18,688 nucleotides of DNA. It comes from Phycisphaerales bacterium UBA2396. Its GTDB lineage: Bacteria > Planctomycetota > Phycisphaerae > Phycisphaerales > UBA1924. Of this stretch, positions 1-7,454 are shown one piece after another. The DNA is taken from NCBI GenBank assembly GCA_002343325.1, contig DDSG01000012.1, forward strand, positions 807 to 19,494, written 5' to 3'. Position 1 is the stretch's first letter; each line of letters begins with the position of its first letter. Below the pieces are notes generated by a model, which saw only the letters and a program-made list of their open reading frames with translations, was not told where the DNA came from and did no database searches. A program made the position numbers and the translations under genes.

Positions 1-392
1 TTGGAGTAGCTGGCGAAGTTGTCGTTCTGCTCGATGGTCTCGAGCTCCTCGAGGCGGCGGAGGCGCTGGCGGATGGTGCGGAAGTTGGTGAGCGTGCCGC
101 CCAGCCAACGCTCCGTCACGTAGTGCATCTTGACGTCGGGCACGCGGGTTTCGAGGACGTTCTTCGCCTGACGCTTGGTCCCGACAAAGCAGACGTCCTT
201 CCCGCCGGCGACCGTCTTGGCGATGAACTTCTTCGCCAGAAGGAGGCCCTTGAGGGTCTCCTTGATGTCGATGATGTGGATCCCGTTGCGCTTCCCGTAG
301 ATGTACGGGCCCATGCGCGGGTTCCAGTTGCTGGCGCGCTGGCCGAAGTGAATGCCGGCCTCGATGAGATCCTGAACGAGTTGATTCGCCAT
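1..392 (-). CDS. rpsB: 30S ribosomal protein S2, 5' part (runs off window)
   Basis: Structural protein of the small ribosomal subunit. The first 130 codons are present and the 3' end lies left of the window; the bacterial family is usually about 240-260 residues. The N-terminus reads MANQLVQDLIEAGIHFG, followed by NPRMGPYIYGKRNGIHIIDI and the family signature ERWLGGTLTNF near residues 94-104. The ATG at 392-390 is chosen because an AAAGGTG Shine-Dalgarno sequence lies 7 nt upstream. The gene diverges from the phospholipase gene at 724. Its partner tsf is commonly next downstream and would lie outside the window. Identity is certain from the conserved blocks. Confidence 0.97.
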   Translation of the reverse strand, partial: MANQLVQDLIEAGIHFGQRASNWNPRMGPYIYGKRNGIHIIDIKETLKGLLLAKKFIAKTVAGGKDVCFVGTKRQAKNVLETRVPDVKMHYVTERWLGGTLTNFRTIRQRLRRLEELETIEQNDNFASYS

Positions 393-439
393 GAGAAACA
401 CCTTTCGAGCAGCGACACCGGCGGGTCGGGCTGTCCGTG

Positions 440-455
440 CGATCCGGAGGGATCG
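440..455. repeat. Inverted repeat in rpsB leader (6-bp arms)
   Basis: Perfect arms CGATCC and GGATCG flank the 4-nt spacer GGAG. It lies about 48-63 nt upstream of the rpsB start, inside the probable rpsB 5' leader. It could form a tetraloop hairpin in the leader RNA. No function can be assigned from sequence alone. Confidence 0.5.
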
Positions 456-491
456 ACACCGGCCCCGCACCAAGGGCGCTTCAGGGGGACC

Positions 492-508
492 ACCCGAATC
501 ATTCGGGT
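492..508. repeat. Inverted repeat in rpsB/phospholipase spacer (8-bp arms)
   Basis: Perfect 8-bp arms ACCCGAAT and ATTCGGGT are separated by a single C. This is a near-continuous 17-bp palindrome, or a 7-bp stem with a 3-nt loop in RNA. A further CCGAAT follows at 514-519. It lies 100-116 nt upstream of rpsB. It could be an operator or part of a structured leader. It lacks a T-run on either side, so a terminator is unlikely. Confidence 0.55.
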
Positions 509-587
509 TGGTTCCGAATGGACGAGGGAACAGAGCGAAAGCGACACCCATGCCGCCTCTCGCGACCGGACGAACAGCCTGATCCGG

Positions 588-607
588 TCGGGCCATCTTA
601 GGCCCGA
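588..607. repeat. Inverted repeat in rpsB/phospholipase spacer (7-bp arms)
   Basis: Perfect arms TCGGGCC and GGCCCGA flank the 6-nt spacer ATCTTA. No gene ends here, because the neighbouring genes diverge, and no T-run follows on either strand. That argues against a terminator and for an operator or leader structure. The spacer read leftward is TAAGAT, a weak -10-like hexamer. Confidence 0.5.
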
Positions 608-723
608 AGCCCACCGCCGACCATCGGCTGATCGAGCCGTCGGGCTGAGTGAAGCCCTCACAAGACCATGACGGATTCGAAACGCCCGCGCGGTACGCTG
701 ATGCCCCTGTCCGGAGACCGATC

Positions 724-3240
724 ATGCACAGCCGACGTGACTTTGTCCGATTCGCATCACTCTTTTCGGGTGGAATCCTTGGGCTTGGGTCGGCTTCGGC
801 CGGGTGGGCGTCGCTGGCGGAGAGTGTGCAACGGGCGGCGTCGATTCCGCCTGAACCGGGGTCAACGTTTCTCGACGCCGAGCACATTGTGATCCTGATG
901 CAGGAGAACCGCTCGTTCGACCACTGCTTCGGGATGCTTCGAGGCGTGCGCGGGTTTTCTGACCCGCGTGCCATGAGGTTGGCGGACGATCGACCGGTGT
1001 GGATTCAGCGAGATCCGCGTGGCGGGACGTTCGGCCCGTTCCACACCGACATGACGGGCACTCGGACGACGTGGATGGGTTCGCTGCCCCACAGTTGGAC
1101 GGACCAGGTTGATGCCGCGGCGGGCGGGCTGCACGATCAGTGGCTTGAGGCGAAACGTCCGGGGAATCGGCGGTACGCGGATCTGCCGCTGACGATGGGT
1201 TACTACGACCGGGCGGATCTGCCGTTCTACTACGCGCTGGCGGACGCCTTTACGGTGTGCGATCACAATTTCTGTTCGTCGCTGACGGGGACCACGCCCA
1301 ACCGGCTGTATCTGTGGTCGGGCACCTGCCGCGACCCGCGAGAGAGCGGGGCGAAGGCGCGGGTGCTCAATTCCGACACGGATGAGAGGCGCGAGGCCTC
1401 GTGGACGACGCTGCCCGAGCGGCTCGAGGACGCGGGCGTGTCATGGAAGATCTACCAGAACGAACTGAACATCGCGACGGGGCTTGAGGGCGAGCACGAC
1501 GCGTGGCTGGCCAATTTCTCCGACAATCCCATCGAGTGGTTCTCGCAGTTCAACGTGCGTTTCTCGGCGGCCAGGCGGGCGTACGTGGCGGAGCGAATCC
1601 GCGAGATTCCCGGGGAGATCGAGGCGTTGGAACGGGCGACGCACGACACCCAGGAGCAAAGACAGAAGGCGGAGAAGCGCCGGGCGGACCTTGTCCGACA
1701 GTTGCCAGAACTGCGCGAGGAGGCGGCGCGGTACACGCAGGAGGCCTGGGAGAAGCTGCCTGCCCGTCAGCGGAGCCTGCACGAGCGGGCGTTCTCGACC
1801 AACGCGGGGGATGCGGCGTACCGAGAGCTGGCGGAGCACCGGTATGAGTCGGCCTCGGGCGAGCGGCGGATGACGGTGCCCAAGGGTGACACGCTGCACG
1901 AGTTTCGGCGGGACGTGGCGTCGGGGCGGCTGCCGGCGGTGTCGTGGCTTGTGCCGCCCGAGCGATTCAGCGACCATCCGAGCTCGCCGTGGTACGGGGC
2001 GTGGTATCTCGCGGAGGTGATCCGGATTCTGACGGAGAACCCGGAGGTGTGGCGGAGGACGATTTTCGTCCTGACGTACGACGAGAACGACGGGTACTTC
2101 GACCATGTGCCGCCGTTCCTCGCGCCGGATCCTCGGGACCCGTCGACGGGGCGTGTGTCGGCGGGGATCGACGCGACGCCGGAGTTCGTGACGCTTGCCG
2201 AGGAGTCTCACAAGAAGCCCGAGGATCGGCGGCAGAGCTCGATCGGGCTTGGGTTCCGGGTGCCGATGATCGTGGCGTCGCCGTGGTCTCGCGGGGGCGC
2301 GGTGTGTTCGCAGGTGTTCGATCACACGTCGGTGGTGCGGTTGATCGAGCGGGTGATCTCGGCGAGGCTCGGAAGGTCGTTCCGCGAGACGAACATCACC
2401 TCGTGGCGTCGTGCGGTGTGCGGCGACATGAGTTCGGTGTTCCGAGCGGCTGACGATTCGGTGGGCGAGTTGCCCTTTGCGTCGCGAGAGGCGGTGCTGG
2501 AACGGATCCACCGGGCGAGGGACGGCGCGATGCCCGAGGCAACGCCTGTGAGCGAAGAAGTTCTCGCCGAGGCCAGGGCCGGGCGTGCGACAGGAGCTCC
2601 GACGCAGGAAAGGGGCACAAGGCCGGCGTGCCCGCTGCCTTATGAGCTGACGGCGGATGCGGCCACGAGCGGGAGCGGCGTGTCCATCTCGATGTCGGCC
2701 GCGATGTCCCGGTTCGGACCGGCATCAGCGGGAAGCGGGTTCGTGGTGCATGCCTACGGCGTGCGCGGTGCTGGTCGCGACGGGATGGCGGCGAGGCACT
2801 ACGCGGTGGCCGCGGGCGAGTCGGTCGCCGATGAGTGGCCTCTGTCGATGTTCGAGGGCGGGGTGGTGGATCTCGTGGTGCGGGGGCCGAACGGCTTTGT
2901 GCGTGAATATCGCGGGAAGCCCGCGGATGCGACGGTCGAGGTGGGCTTCCGTGAGGAGGTGACGGGCGCGGGGGCGGAGCTGCTGGTGCAGGTGCGCCAT
3001 CGAGGGTCGGCGAAGGTGAGCGTGAAGGTGTCGGATGTGTCGTACGGCGGCGGATCGCAGAGCGCGGCGGTGGAGCCGGGCGACACCGCGGTGATGCGGT
3101 TGAGAACGGATCGGGCCAGCGGGTGGTACGACGTTCGTGTCGAGATCGGCCGGGGCGAGTGGACGGCCCGGGCCTGCGGCAAGATCGAGACGGGGCGATG
3201 GACGATCACGGACCCGCTGATGGGGGGCGTGGTCGGCTGA
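724..3240 (+). CDS. Tat-exported phospholipase C, phosphocholine-specific type
   Basis: Predicted phosphoesterase of the phospholipase C / acid phosphatase superfamily, which cleaves phospholipid head groups outside the cytoplasm. It has 838 residues. The ATG at 724 is preferred over the in-frame GTG at 649 because GGAG sits 7 nt upstream and the protein then begins with a twin-arginine signal (MHSRRDFVRF plus a hydrophobic stretch to about residue 32). The catalytic core shows HIVILMQENRSFDH (54-67), SLTGTTPNRLYLWSGT (186-201, probable Thr nucleophile) and LTYDENDGYFDHVPP (450-464). A charged, probably coiled-coil segment occupies about 281-345. The last ~200 residues resemble the paired beta-sandwich C-terminal domains of this family. 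It stands alone, divergent from rpsB and convergent with the RibBA gene 22 bp away. The phosphocholine preference is inferred from the domain plan, not shown. Confidence 0.88.
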   Translation: MHSRRDFVRFASLFSGGILGLGSASAGWASLAESVQRAASIPPEPGSTFLDAEHIVILMQENRSFDHCFGMLRGVRGFSDPRAMRLADDRPVWIQRDPRGGTFGPFHTDMTGTRTTWMGSLPHSWTDQVDAAAGGLHDQWLEAKRPGNRRYADLPLTMGYYDRADLPFYYALADAFTVCDHNFCSSLTGTTPNRLYLWSGTCRDPRESGAKARVLNSDTDERREASWTTLPERLEDAGVSWKIYQNELNIATGLEGEHDAWLANFSDNPIEWFSQFNVRFSAARRAYVAERIREIPGEIEALERATHDTQEQRQKAEKRRADLVRQLPELREEAARYTQEAWEKLPARQRSLHERAFSTNAGDAAYRELAEHRYESASGERRMTVPKGDTLHEFRRDVASGRLPAVSWLVPPERFSDHPSSPWYGAWYLAEVIRILTENPEVWRRTIFVLTYDENDGYFDHVPPFLAPDPRDPSTGRVSAGIDATPEFVTLAEESHKKPEDRRQSSIGLGFRVPMIVASPWSRGGAVCSQVFDHTSVVRLIERVISARLGRSFRETNITSWRRAVCGDMSSVFRAADDSVGELPFASREAVLERIHRARDGAMPEATPVSEEVLAEARAGRATGAPTQERGTRPACPLPYELTADAATSGSGVSISMSAAMSRFGPASAGSGFVVHAYGVRGAGRDGMAARHYAVAAGESVADEWPLSMFEGGVVDLVVRGPNGFVREYRGKPADATVEVGFREEVTGAGAELLVQVRHRGSAKVSVKVSDVSYGGGSQSAAVEPGDTAVMRLRTDRASGWYDVRVEIGRGEWTARACGKIETGRWTITDPLMGGVVG

Positions 3241-3253
3241 GCGTTGAACGAGG

Positions 3254-3267
3254 GCTGAGCGATCAGC
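3254..3267. terminator. Small hairpin between convergent genes (possible weak terminator)
   Basis: GCTGA and TCAGC form a 5-bp stem around GCGA, which is a GNRA-type tetraloop when read rightward. It lies in the 22-bp gap between two convergent genes and covers the stop codon of the leftward RibBA gene. No U-run follows, so intrinsic termination is only weakly supported. The heptamer CTGAGCG also occurs just before it at the phospholipase stop. Confidence 0.3.
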
Positions 3268-4468
3268 GATCGGTGTCGGGCGGCACGATCTCGGCGATGT
3301 CGAGCCCGAAGGCGTCCAGCCCGTGCAGAGGCTTGGGGTTGGCGGTGATCAGGCGGATCTTCGAGAGACCCAGGTCGCGCAGAATTTGCCCGCCGATGCC
3401 GATCTGTCGCAGGGCCGCCGGGAGTGCGTTGGCGGCGGCGGACCGGGCGTGGGTGAGTTGGGGGTTGTCGTCGCCCGGGCGGTGATCGACGCGGAGCGTC
3501 TGGAGTTCGGACTCGAGGGCGTCGCCGTCGGCGGGGCCGCCGAGCCCGCCCTGCGTGCGGAGGTAGACCAAGGCGCCGCGGCCGTCCCGCTCGATCATGC
3601 GGAGCGACGCGCGGAGCACGTCGCCCGTCGGGCCGGAGGGGGAGGAGGCGAGATCGCCGAAGACATCGCCCAGCAGGTGGCGGCGGTGCATGCGCACGAG
3701 GGTGGGGCTGGCGATGGGCCCGCGCGACGAGAGGTCCAGCCCCTTGGTCAGCACAAGGTGGGGCAGGGGGTCGACGAGGCTTTCAAAGAGCAGCGCGTCG
3801 AAGGTGCCGTCGGCGGTGTGGAGCGTGCGAGGGGGGGCGGCACGGCGGACGAGGCTCTCCCGGGCGAGGCGGTGCTCGATGATCTGCGCGACCGAGCACA
3901 TCTTGAGGCTGTGTTCGGCGCAGAATCGCTCGAGGTCGGGCACGCGGGCCATCGTGCCGTCGGGCTTCATGATCTCGATGATCGCGGCGGCTGGCGTGAG
4001 ACCGGCGAGGCGGCAGAGATCGACCGAGCCCTCCGTCTGTCCGGTCCGGACGAGCACCCCGCCCGAGCGTGAGCGGAGCGGGTTGACGTGTCCCGGGCGG
4101 ACGAAGTCGGCGGGCCCGTACGTCGGGTCGATCGCCATGCGGATGCACTTGGCGCGTTCGGCGGCGGAGACGCCCGTCGTCCCTCCGAAGCGCGGGTGCA
4201 GATCGATGGACACGGTGAACGCCGTGCCCCGCACGGTGGTGTTGACGGCGGACTGCGGGTGCAGTTCGAGGCGATCGCACTCCTGCTCGGGCAGCGCAAG
4301 GCAGAGATACCCCATCGCCTTGGCGAGCATGAACGTGACCGCCTCGGACGTGACGAACTGTGCCGGCAGGACCAGATCGCCCTCGTTCTCGCGATTTTCA
4401 TCGTCGGTGAGGACGACCATCCGTCCGGCGCGGAGCTCGTCGAGGATCTCGGGGATGGGTGAGAACAT
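3263..4468 (-). CDS. ribBA: RibBA homologue (DHBP synthase / GTP cyclohydrolase II) with altered active sites
   Basis: RibBA makes two riboflavin precursors: dihydroxybutanone phosphate from ribulose 5-phosphate (RibB half) and the pyrimidine from GTP (RibA half). This protein has 401 residues, the usual length. The RibB half (1-200) keeps DDENRENEGD (22-31), TTGVSAAER (97-105) and RPGHV (124-128). However, the family's GHTE motif reads GQTE, so the metal-ligand histidine is Gln144. The RibA half (about 205-401) keeps GDVF and IGIGGQILRDLG (356-367). It lacks the zinc cysteines: the HSEC...RCDC region reads HRRHLLGDVFGD then LASSPSG (261-279), and RQEGRGIG reads RTQGGLGG. Start ATG 4468 fits the family N-terminus; a GGAG lies only 3 nt upstream. 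It is last in a leftward run with flavoenzymes. Family membership is sure; activity is doubtful, especially for the RibA half. Confidence 0.85.
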   Translation of the reverse strand: MFSPIPEILDELRAGRMVVLTDDENRENEGDLVLPAQFVTSEAVTFMLAKAMGYLCLALPEQECDRLELHPQSAVNTTVRGTAFTVSIDLHPRFGGTTGVSAAERAKCIRMAIDPTYGPADFVRPGHVNPLRSRSGGVLVRTGQTEGSVDLCRLAGLTPAAAIIEIMKPDGTMARVPDLERFCAEHSLKMCSVAQIIEHRLARESLVRRAAPPRTLHTADGTFDALLFESLVDPLPHLVLTKGLDLSSRGPIASPTLVRMHRRHLLGDVFGDLASSPSGPTGDVLRASLRMIERDGRGALVYLRTQGGLGGPADGDALESELQTLRVDHRPGDDNPQLTHARSAAANALPAALRQIGIGGQILRDLGLSKIRLITANPKPLHGLDAFGLDIAEIVPPDTDR

Positions 4469-4493
4469 GGGCTCCGCCGTGGGCGTGGATGGT

Positions 4494-4505
4494 GGGGGGG
4501 GGGGG
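4494..4505. repeat. 12-G homopolymer (C12 on the coding strand)
   Basis: An uninterrupted run of 12 G on the + strand lies in the 61-bp spacer between the metallo-hydrolase stop and the ribBA start, about 25 nt upstream of that start on the sense strand. Long G/C runs slip during replication and transcription and are also error-prone in sequencing, so the exact length should be treated with care. Confidence 0.9.
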
Positions 4506-4529
4506 ACGAGCGGAAAGGCGGCCGGCGGA

Positions 4530-5540
4530 TCAGGCTTGCCAGGCCCAGGGTTCGATCGACCACCAGAAGCTCGTGCCGTGCTTGCCGATGCGTCCCAGCC
4601 CGGGCCACGGGAGGTGGAACGCAAAGACGCGGGCCCGTTCGTCGGCCAGGCGGCTGAAGATCCGCGTGCGGGTGGCGGCGGCCTGGGCGGGGTCGGTGTC
4701 GAAGGCGATCGTCCACTGCGGGTTGGTGAACATCGCGACGTGGTTGTGCGCCAGGTCGGAGATCGCAAACACGCGGGAGCCCGCGCTCTCGATCGCGACA
4801 GACAGATGTCCCGGGGTGTGTCCGGGCGTGTCGACGATCGTGAGCCCCTTGAGCGGCGAGTCGCCCCCCTTGACGAACTCGAGCTGCTTGGCGAGCGACG
4901 CGAGCGACTTGGCGGCGGCCTGGGCCATGCCCGAACGACGCTCGGCGGGAAGCCCCATCTTCGACAGATCGGGCGAGGGGCCGGTCCAGAAGTCGTGCTC
5001 GGCCTTGCTCATGAAGATCTTGGCTTTGGGGAAGGCCGACGAGCCGTCCTTGCCGAGAAGCCCGCCGATGTGGTCGCCGTGGGCGTGGGTGAGAACGACC
5101 GCGGAGACGGACTCGGGCTCGACCCCGGCGGCGCGAAGGTTTGCCAGAGCCCGCCCCGACGTGGGGCCTCCGAGCGGGCCCATGCCCGTGTCGATCAGCA
5201 CGGTGTCGGACCCGATGGTCAGGCAGAGGATGTTGAATTCGAGGTTCGCACGGTCGCGAGGGTGGAAGGCGTCGTCGAAGGCCTTCTCCAGTTCCTCTTT
5301 GGTCGCCTGCGGGGCGATCGCCGGGTGCGGGGGCGACAGGGACGCGAACCCGTCCGTCACCACCAGCGCGGGAATCTCCCCGATCTGGAAGCGGTAGAAC
5401 CCGCACGGCTGCGACCCCGACACCGGCAACTCGGGCTGCGAAGCGAGCACGGGCTTGTGCACGAACGCGACGGAGGCGCCCGCGGCACCGACCGCGCCGG
5501 CGTGAAGAAGGTTGCGGCGTGACATGCTGGAGTGGTTCAT
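4530..5540 (-). CDS. Tat-exported metallo-beta-lactamase-fold hydrolase
   Basis: Zinc hydrolase of the MBL fold, 336 residues, substrate unknown. The N-terminus MNHSSMSRRNLLHAGAVG is a twin-arginine signal, so the enzyme probably acts outside the cytoplasm. Metal-ligand motifs are complete: THAHGDH (151-157), TPGHTPGH (238-245, His241), the bridging Asp262 in SDLAHN, and His309 in FHLPWPG. The start has AGGAG 6 nt upstream. It follows the Old Yellow Enzyme gene by 36 bp and precedes ribBA by 61 bp, so co-transcription is likely. This branch of the fold covers lactonase-like and other hydrolases, and the sequence does not settle which. The Tat signal suggests the protein folds and binds metal before export. 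Confidence 0.88.
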   Translation of the reverse strand: MNHSSMSRRNLLHAGAVGAAGASVAFVHKPVLASQPELPVSGSQPCGFYRFQIGEIPALVVTDGFASLSPPHPAIAPQATKEELEKAFDDAFHPRDRANLEFNILCLTIGSDTVLIDTGMGPLGGPTSGRALANLRAAGVEPESVSAVVLTHAHGDHIGGLLGKDGSSAFPKAKIFMSKAEHDFWTGPSPDLSKMGLPAERRSGMAQAAAKSLASLAKQLEFVKGGDSPLKGLTIVDTPGHTPGHLSVAIESAGSRVFAISDLAHNHVAMFTNPQWTIAFDTDPAQAAATRTRIFSRLADERARVFAFHLPWPGLGRIGKHGTSFWWSIEPWAWQA

Positions 5541-5576
5541 GCGTGGCTCCTTGGCGAGTTCGGAAGGACGGGCGAT

Positions 5577-6689
5577 TCAGGTTTCGCCCAGCGCGGGGTA
5601 ATCGATGTACCCGGTCGCCCCCCGAGTGTAGAACGTCGAACGGTCGGGCTGGTTGAACGGCGTCGGCACACCCGCCGCCTGACGAGCCAGCCGTGCCGGC
5701 AGATCGGGGTTCGCGATGAACAGGCGGCCGAAGGCGACCGCGTCGGCCCAGCCTTCGCAGAGGTACCGCGTGGCTTTCTCCAGCGTGAACCCGGCGTTGG
5801 CAATCAGCACGCCGTCGTACATCGGGCGGAAGAATCCCACGGGGATGTTCGTCGGGTCATCCGGGGCGGGCGGCGGCTCGTCGCCGTAGGACACACGCTC
5901 CATGATGTGCAGGTACGCGACACCGAGTTTCGACAGTTCTCGCACCGCGAAGCCGAATGTCTCCCGGGGCGTGGAGTCGAGCATGCCCGGGGTGTTGATC
6001 GACGGATTCAGACGGACGCCCACGCGATCCGCGCCCCAGACGTCGATGCAGACCTGGGCGGCTTCGAGGAGGAAGCGGGCGCGATTGGGGATGGATCCGC
6101 CGTACGCGTCGGTACGCAGGTTCGTGCCGTCGCGGAGGAACTGGTCGGGCAGGTAGCCGTTGGCCCCGTGAAGCTCGACGCCGTCAAACCCCGCGAGCCT
6201 GGCGTTCTTTGCGGCGAGGCGATACTCGCTCATGATCAGCGGGATCTCGTGCGGTTCGAGGGCACGCGGCGTGACACGTGGCTTGAGCCCGTCGGGCGTG
6301 CGGGCCTCGCCCCCGGGGTTGATCGCCGAGGGGGCCACGGGCGGCCCACCCCCCGGCTGGTAGTCCGGGTGCGAGATGCGCCCGACGTGCCAGAGCTGCG
6401 CGAAGATCAGCCCCCCGCGAGCATGGACCGCCTGCGTCACGAGCTTCCAGCCCTCCACCTGCTCGGGCATGAAGAGGCCGGGCGTCCACGGGTATCCGCG
6501 TGCGGCGGGCGAGATCGGCGAGGCTTCCGAGATGATCAGCCCCGCCGACGCACGCTGGGCGTAGTACTGCGCCACCATCGGCGTGGGGACTTCGTTGTCG
6601 TCCGCGCGGGAGCGGGTCAGCGGGGCCATGAACACGCGGTTCTTCGCGGTCAGCGGCCCGATCTTGAGCGGATCAAAAAGCGTGGGCAT
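5577..6689 (-). CDS. Old Yellow Enzyme family NADH:flavin oxidoreductase (alkene reductase)
   Basis: FMN-dependent TIM-barrel reductase of 370 residues, expected to reduce activated C=C bonds, quinones or nitro compounds with NAD(P)H. The start MPTLFDPLKIGPLTAKNRV is typical of the family, followed by PLTRSRA (23-29) with Thr25 near the flavin. HGANGYLPDQFLRDGTN (174-190) supplies the substrate-binding His174/Asn177 pair and Tyr179. The FMN phosphate-binding end is seen in GWADAVAFGRLFIANPDL. A longer upstream frame is open but only the shadow of the quinone-reductase gene. Start ATG 6689 lies 7 bp after that gene's stop and has a poor Shine-Dalgarno, which suggests translational coupling. 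Together they form a redox-defence pair. Confidence 0.93.
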   Translation of the reverse strand: MPTLFDPLKIGPLTAKNRVFMAPLTRSRADDNEVPTPMVAQYYAQRASAGLIISEASPISPAARGYPWTPGLFMPEQVEGWKLVTQAVHARGGLIFAQLWHVGRISHPDYQPGGGPPVAPSAINPGGEARTPDGLKPRVTPRALEPHEIPLIMSEYRLAAKNARLAGFDGVELHGANGYLPDQFLRDGTNLRTDAYGGSIPNRARFLLEAAQVCIDVWGADRVGVRLNPSINTPGMLDSTPRETFGFAVRELSKLGVAYLHIMERVSYGDEPPPAPDDPTNIPVGFFRPMYDGVLIANAGFTLEKATRYLCEGWADAVAFGRLFIANPDLPARLARQAAGVPTPFNQPDRSTFYTRGATGYIDYPALGET

Positions 6690-6696
6690 CTTGGGT

Positions 6697-7398
6697 TCAC
6701 TTTCGAAGGCGGAAACTCGCGTCGTATCGGTCGAGGGTCGGATAGGCAATGGTCGGTAGTTCGGGGATGCGCACAACCCGCTCGGCGTAGGTCCTGATCG
6801 CCGCGGCGCGTTCCTCGGGCGACATGCGGGCGGGCGCGTGGACGAGATACGGCTCGACGGCCGTGAACCCCGTGAACGCGAAAATCCCGTGGTTGATCGG
6901 GAAGAGGATGGTGTGAATATCGCCCGCGAGCCCGTCGGGCTCGTACATCGACGCCGGCCCGCCGATGGTGACCGAGCACATCGCCCGTTTGCCCGCCTGA
7001 GTTCCCTTGTCGTACCAGCGACCCCCGCCGTACACCTTGCCCGACGCGAAGACCCGATCGACCCATCCCTTGAGGATCGCCGGCATGCTGAACCACCAGA
7101 GCGGGAACTGGAAGATGAGCGTGTCGCACCAGAAGAGCGCGTCGAGCTCGCGGGCGATGTCGGGCGAGAAGCTGTTGTTCGCGGTGGCGTGCTGCTCCTC
7201 CACCTGCTGCTTGAAGTAGGCGGGGTCCTTCGACCCGACAAAGTTCCGGCGATCGGAGACGGGGTCGAAGCCCTGCGCGTACAGGTCGCTCACGCGGACG
7301 TCATGCCCACCGGCGAGCAGGGCCTCACGCGCCGCGGCGGTCAGGGCGCCGTTGAACGAGGCGGGCTCGGGATGGGCGTGAACGATCAGTACGTTCAT
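6697..7398 (-). CDS. NAD(P)H quinone-reductase-like flavodoxin-fold protein
   Basis: Flavodoxin-fold NAD(P)H:quinone oxidoreductase family, 233 residues, expected to use FAD or FMN for two-electron reduction of quinones. It begins MNVLIVHAHPEPASFNGAL, the phosphate-binding start of the family. FQFPLWWFSMPAILKGWVDR and the following GKVYGGG are the classic active-site segment. It is the first gene after the promoter/operator at 7455-7482. Start ATG 7398 has GGAG 8 nt upstream and an inferred leader of about 50 nt. It is followed 7 bp later by an Old Yellow Enzyme, a pairing that suggests handling of quinones and other electrophiles. The true substrate and whether it resembles MdaB, KefF or NQO1 more closely cannot be read here. 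Confidence 0.92.
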   Translation of the reverse strand: MNVLIVHAHPEPASFNGALTAAAREALLAGGHDVRVSDLYAQGFDPVSDRRNFVGSKDPAYFKQQVEEQHATANNSFSPDIARELDALFWCDTLIFQFPLWWFSMPAILKGWVDRVFASGKVYGGGRWYDKGTQAGKRAMCSVTIGGPASMYEPDGLAGDIHTILFPINHGIFAFTGFTAVEPYLVHAPARMSPEERAAAIRTYAERVVRIPELPTIAYPTLDRYDASFRLRK

Positions 7399-7454
7399 GG
7401 TCGATGCTCCGGAGGGAGGAACAGGTCGTCACGAGCCTTTCCGCGGGTCGTTCA

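Larger units (their letters stand above)
393..723. promoter_or_regulatory. Divergent intergenic region rpsB / phospholipase C
   Basis: This 331-bp gap lies between two divergent genes, so it must hold the promoters of both. It contains three perfect inverted repeats (440-455, 492-508, 588-607), listed separately. No convincing sigma-70 promoter was found. The best leftward candidate is TAAGAT (600-595) with a poor TGGTCG 17 bp upstream, and it falls in the loop of the 588-607 repeat. Open frames crossing the region show no family resemblance and are taken as spurious. A GGAG at 713-716 serves the phospholipase gene. Confidence 0.5.

Noticed and set aside
123..671. 182-codon + strand frame across rpsB and the spacer
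   Set aside because: More than half is antisense to rpsB and there is no recognisable domain.
649..723. Upstream GTG start for the phospholipase (25 extra residues)
   Set aside because: The extra residues would sit ahead of the twin-arginine signal, and the ATG at 724 has a well-placed GGAG.
3597..5522. 641-codon open frame on the + strand
   Set aside because: It lies antisense to two confidently identified genes (ribBA and the MBL hydrolase). Its product is low-complexity Gly/Arg/Ser/Val-rich with no family motif, which is typical of shadow frames in GC-rich DNA.
5532..6797. 421-codon open frame on the + strand
   Set aside because: Antisense to the Old Yellow Enzyme gene, with no ribosome site logic and no domain resemblance.
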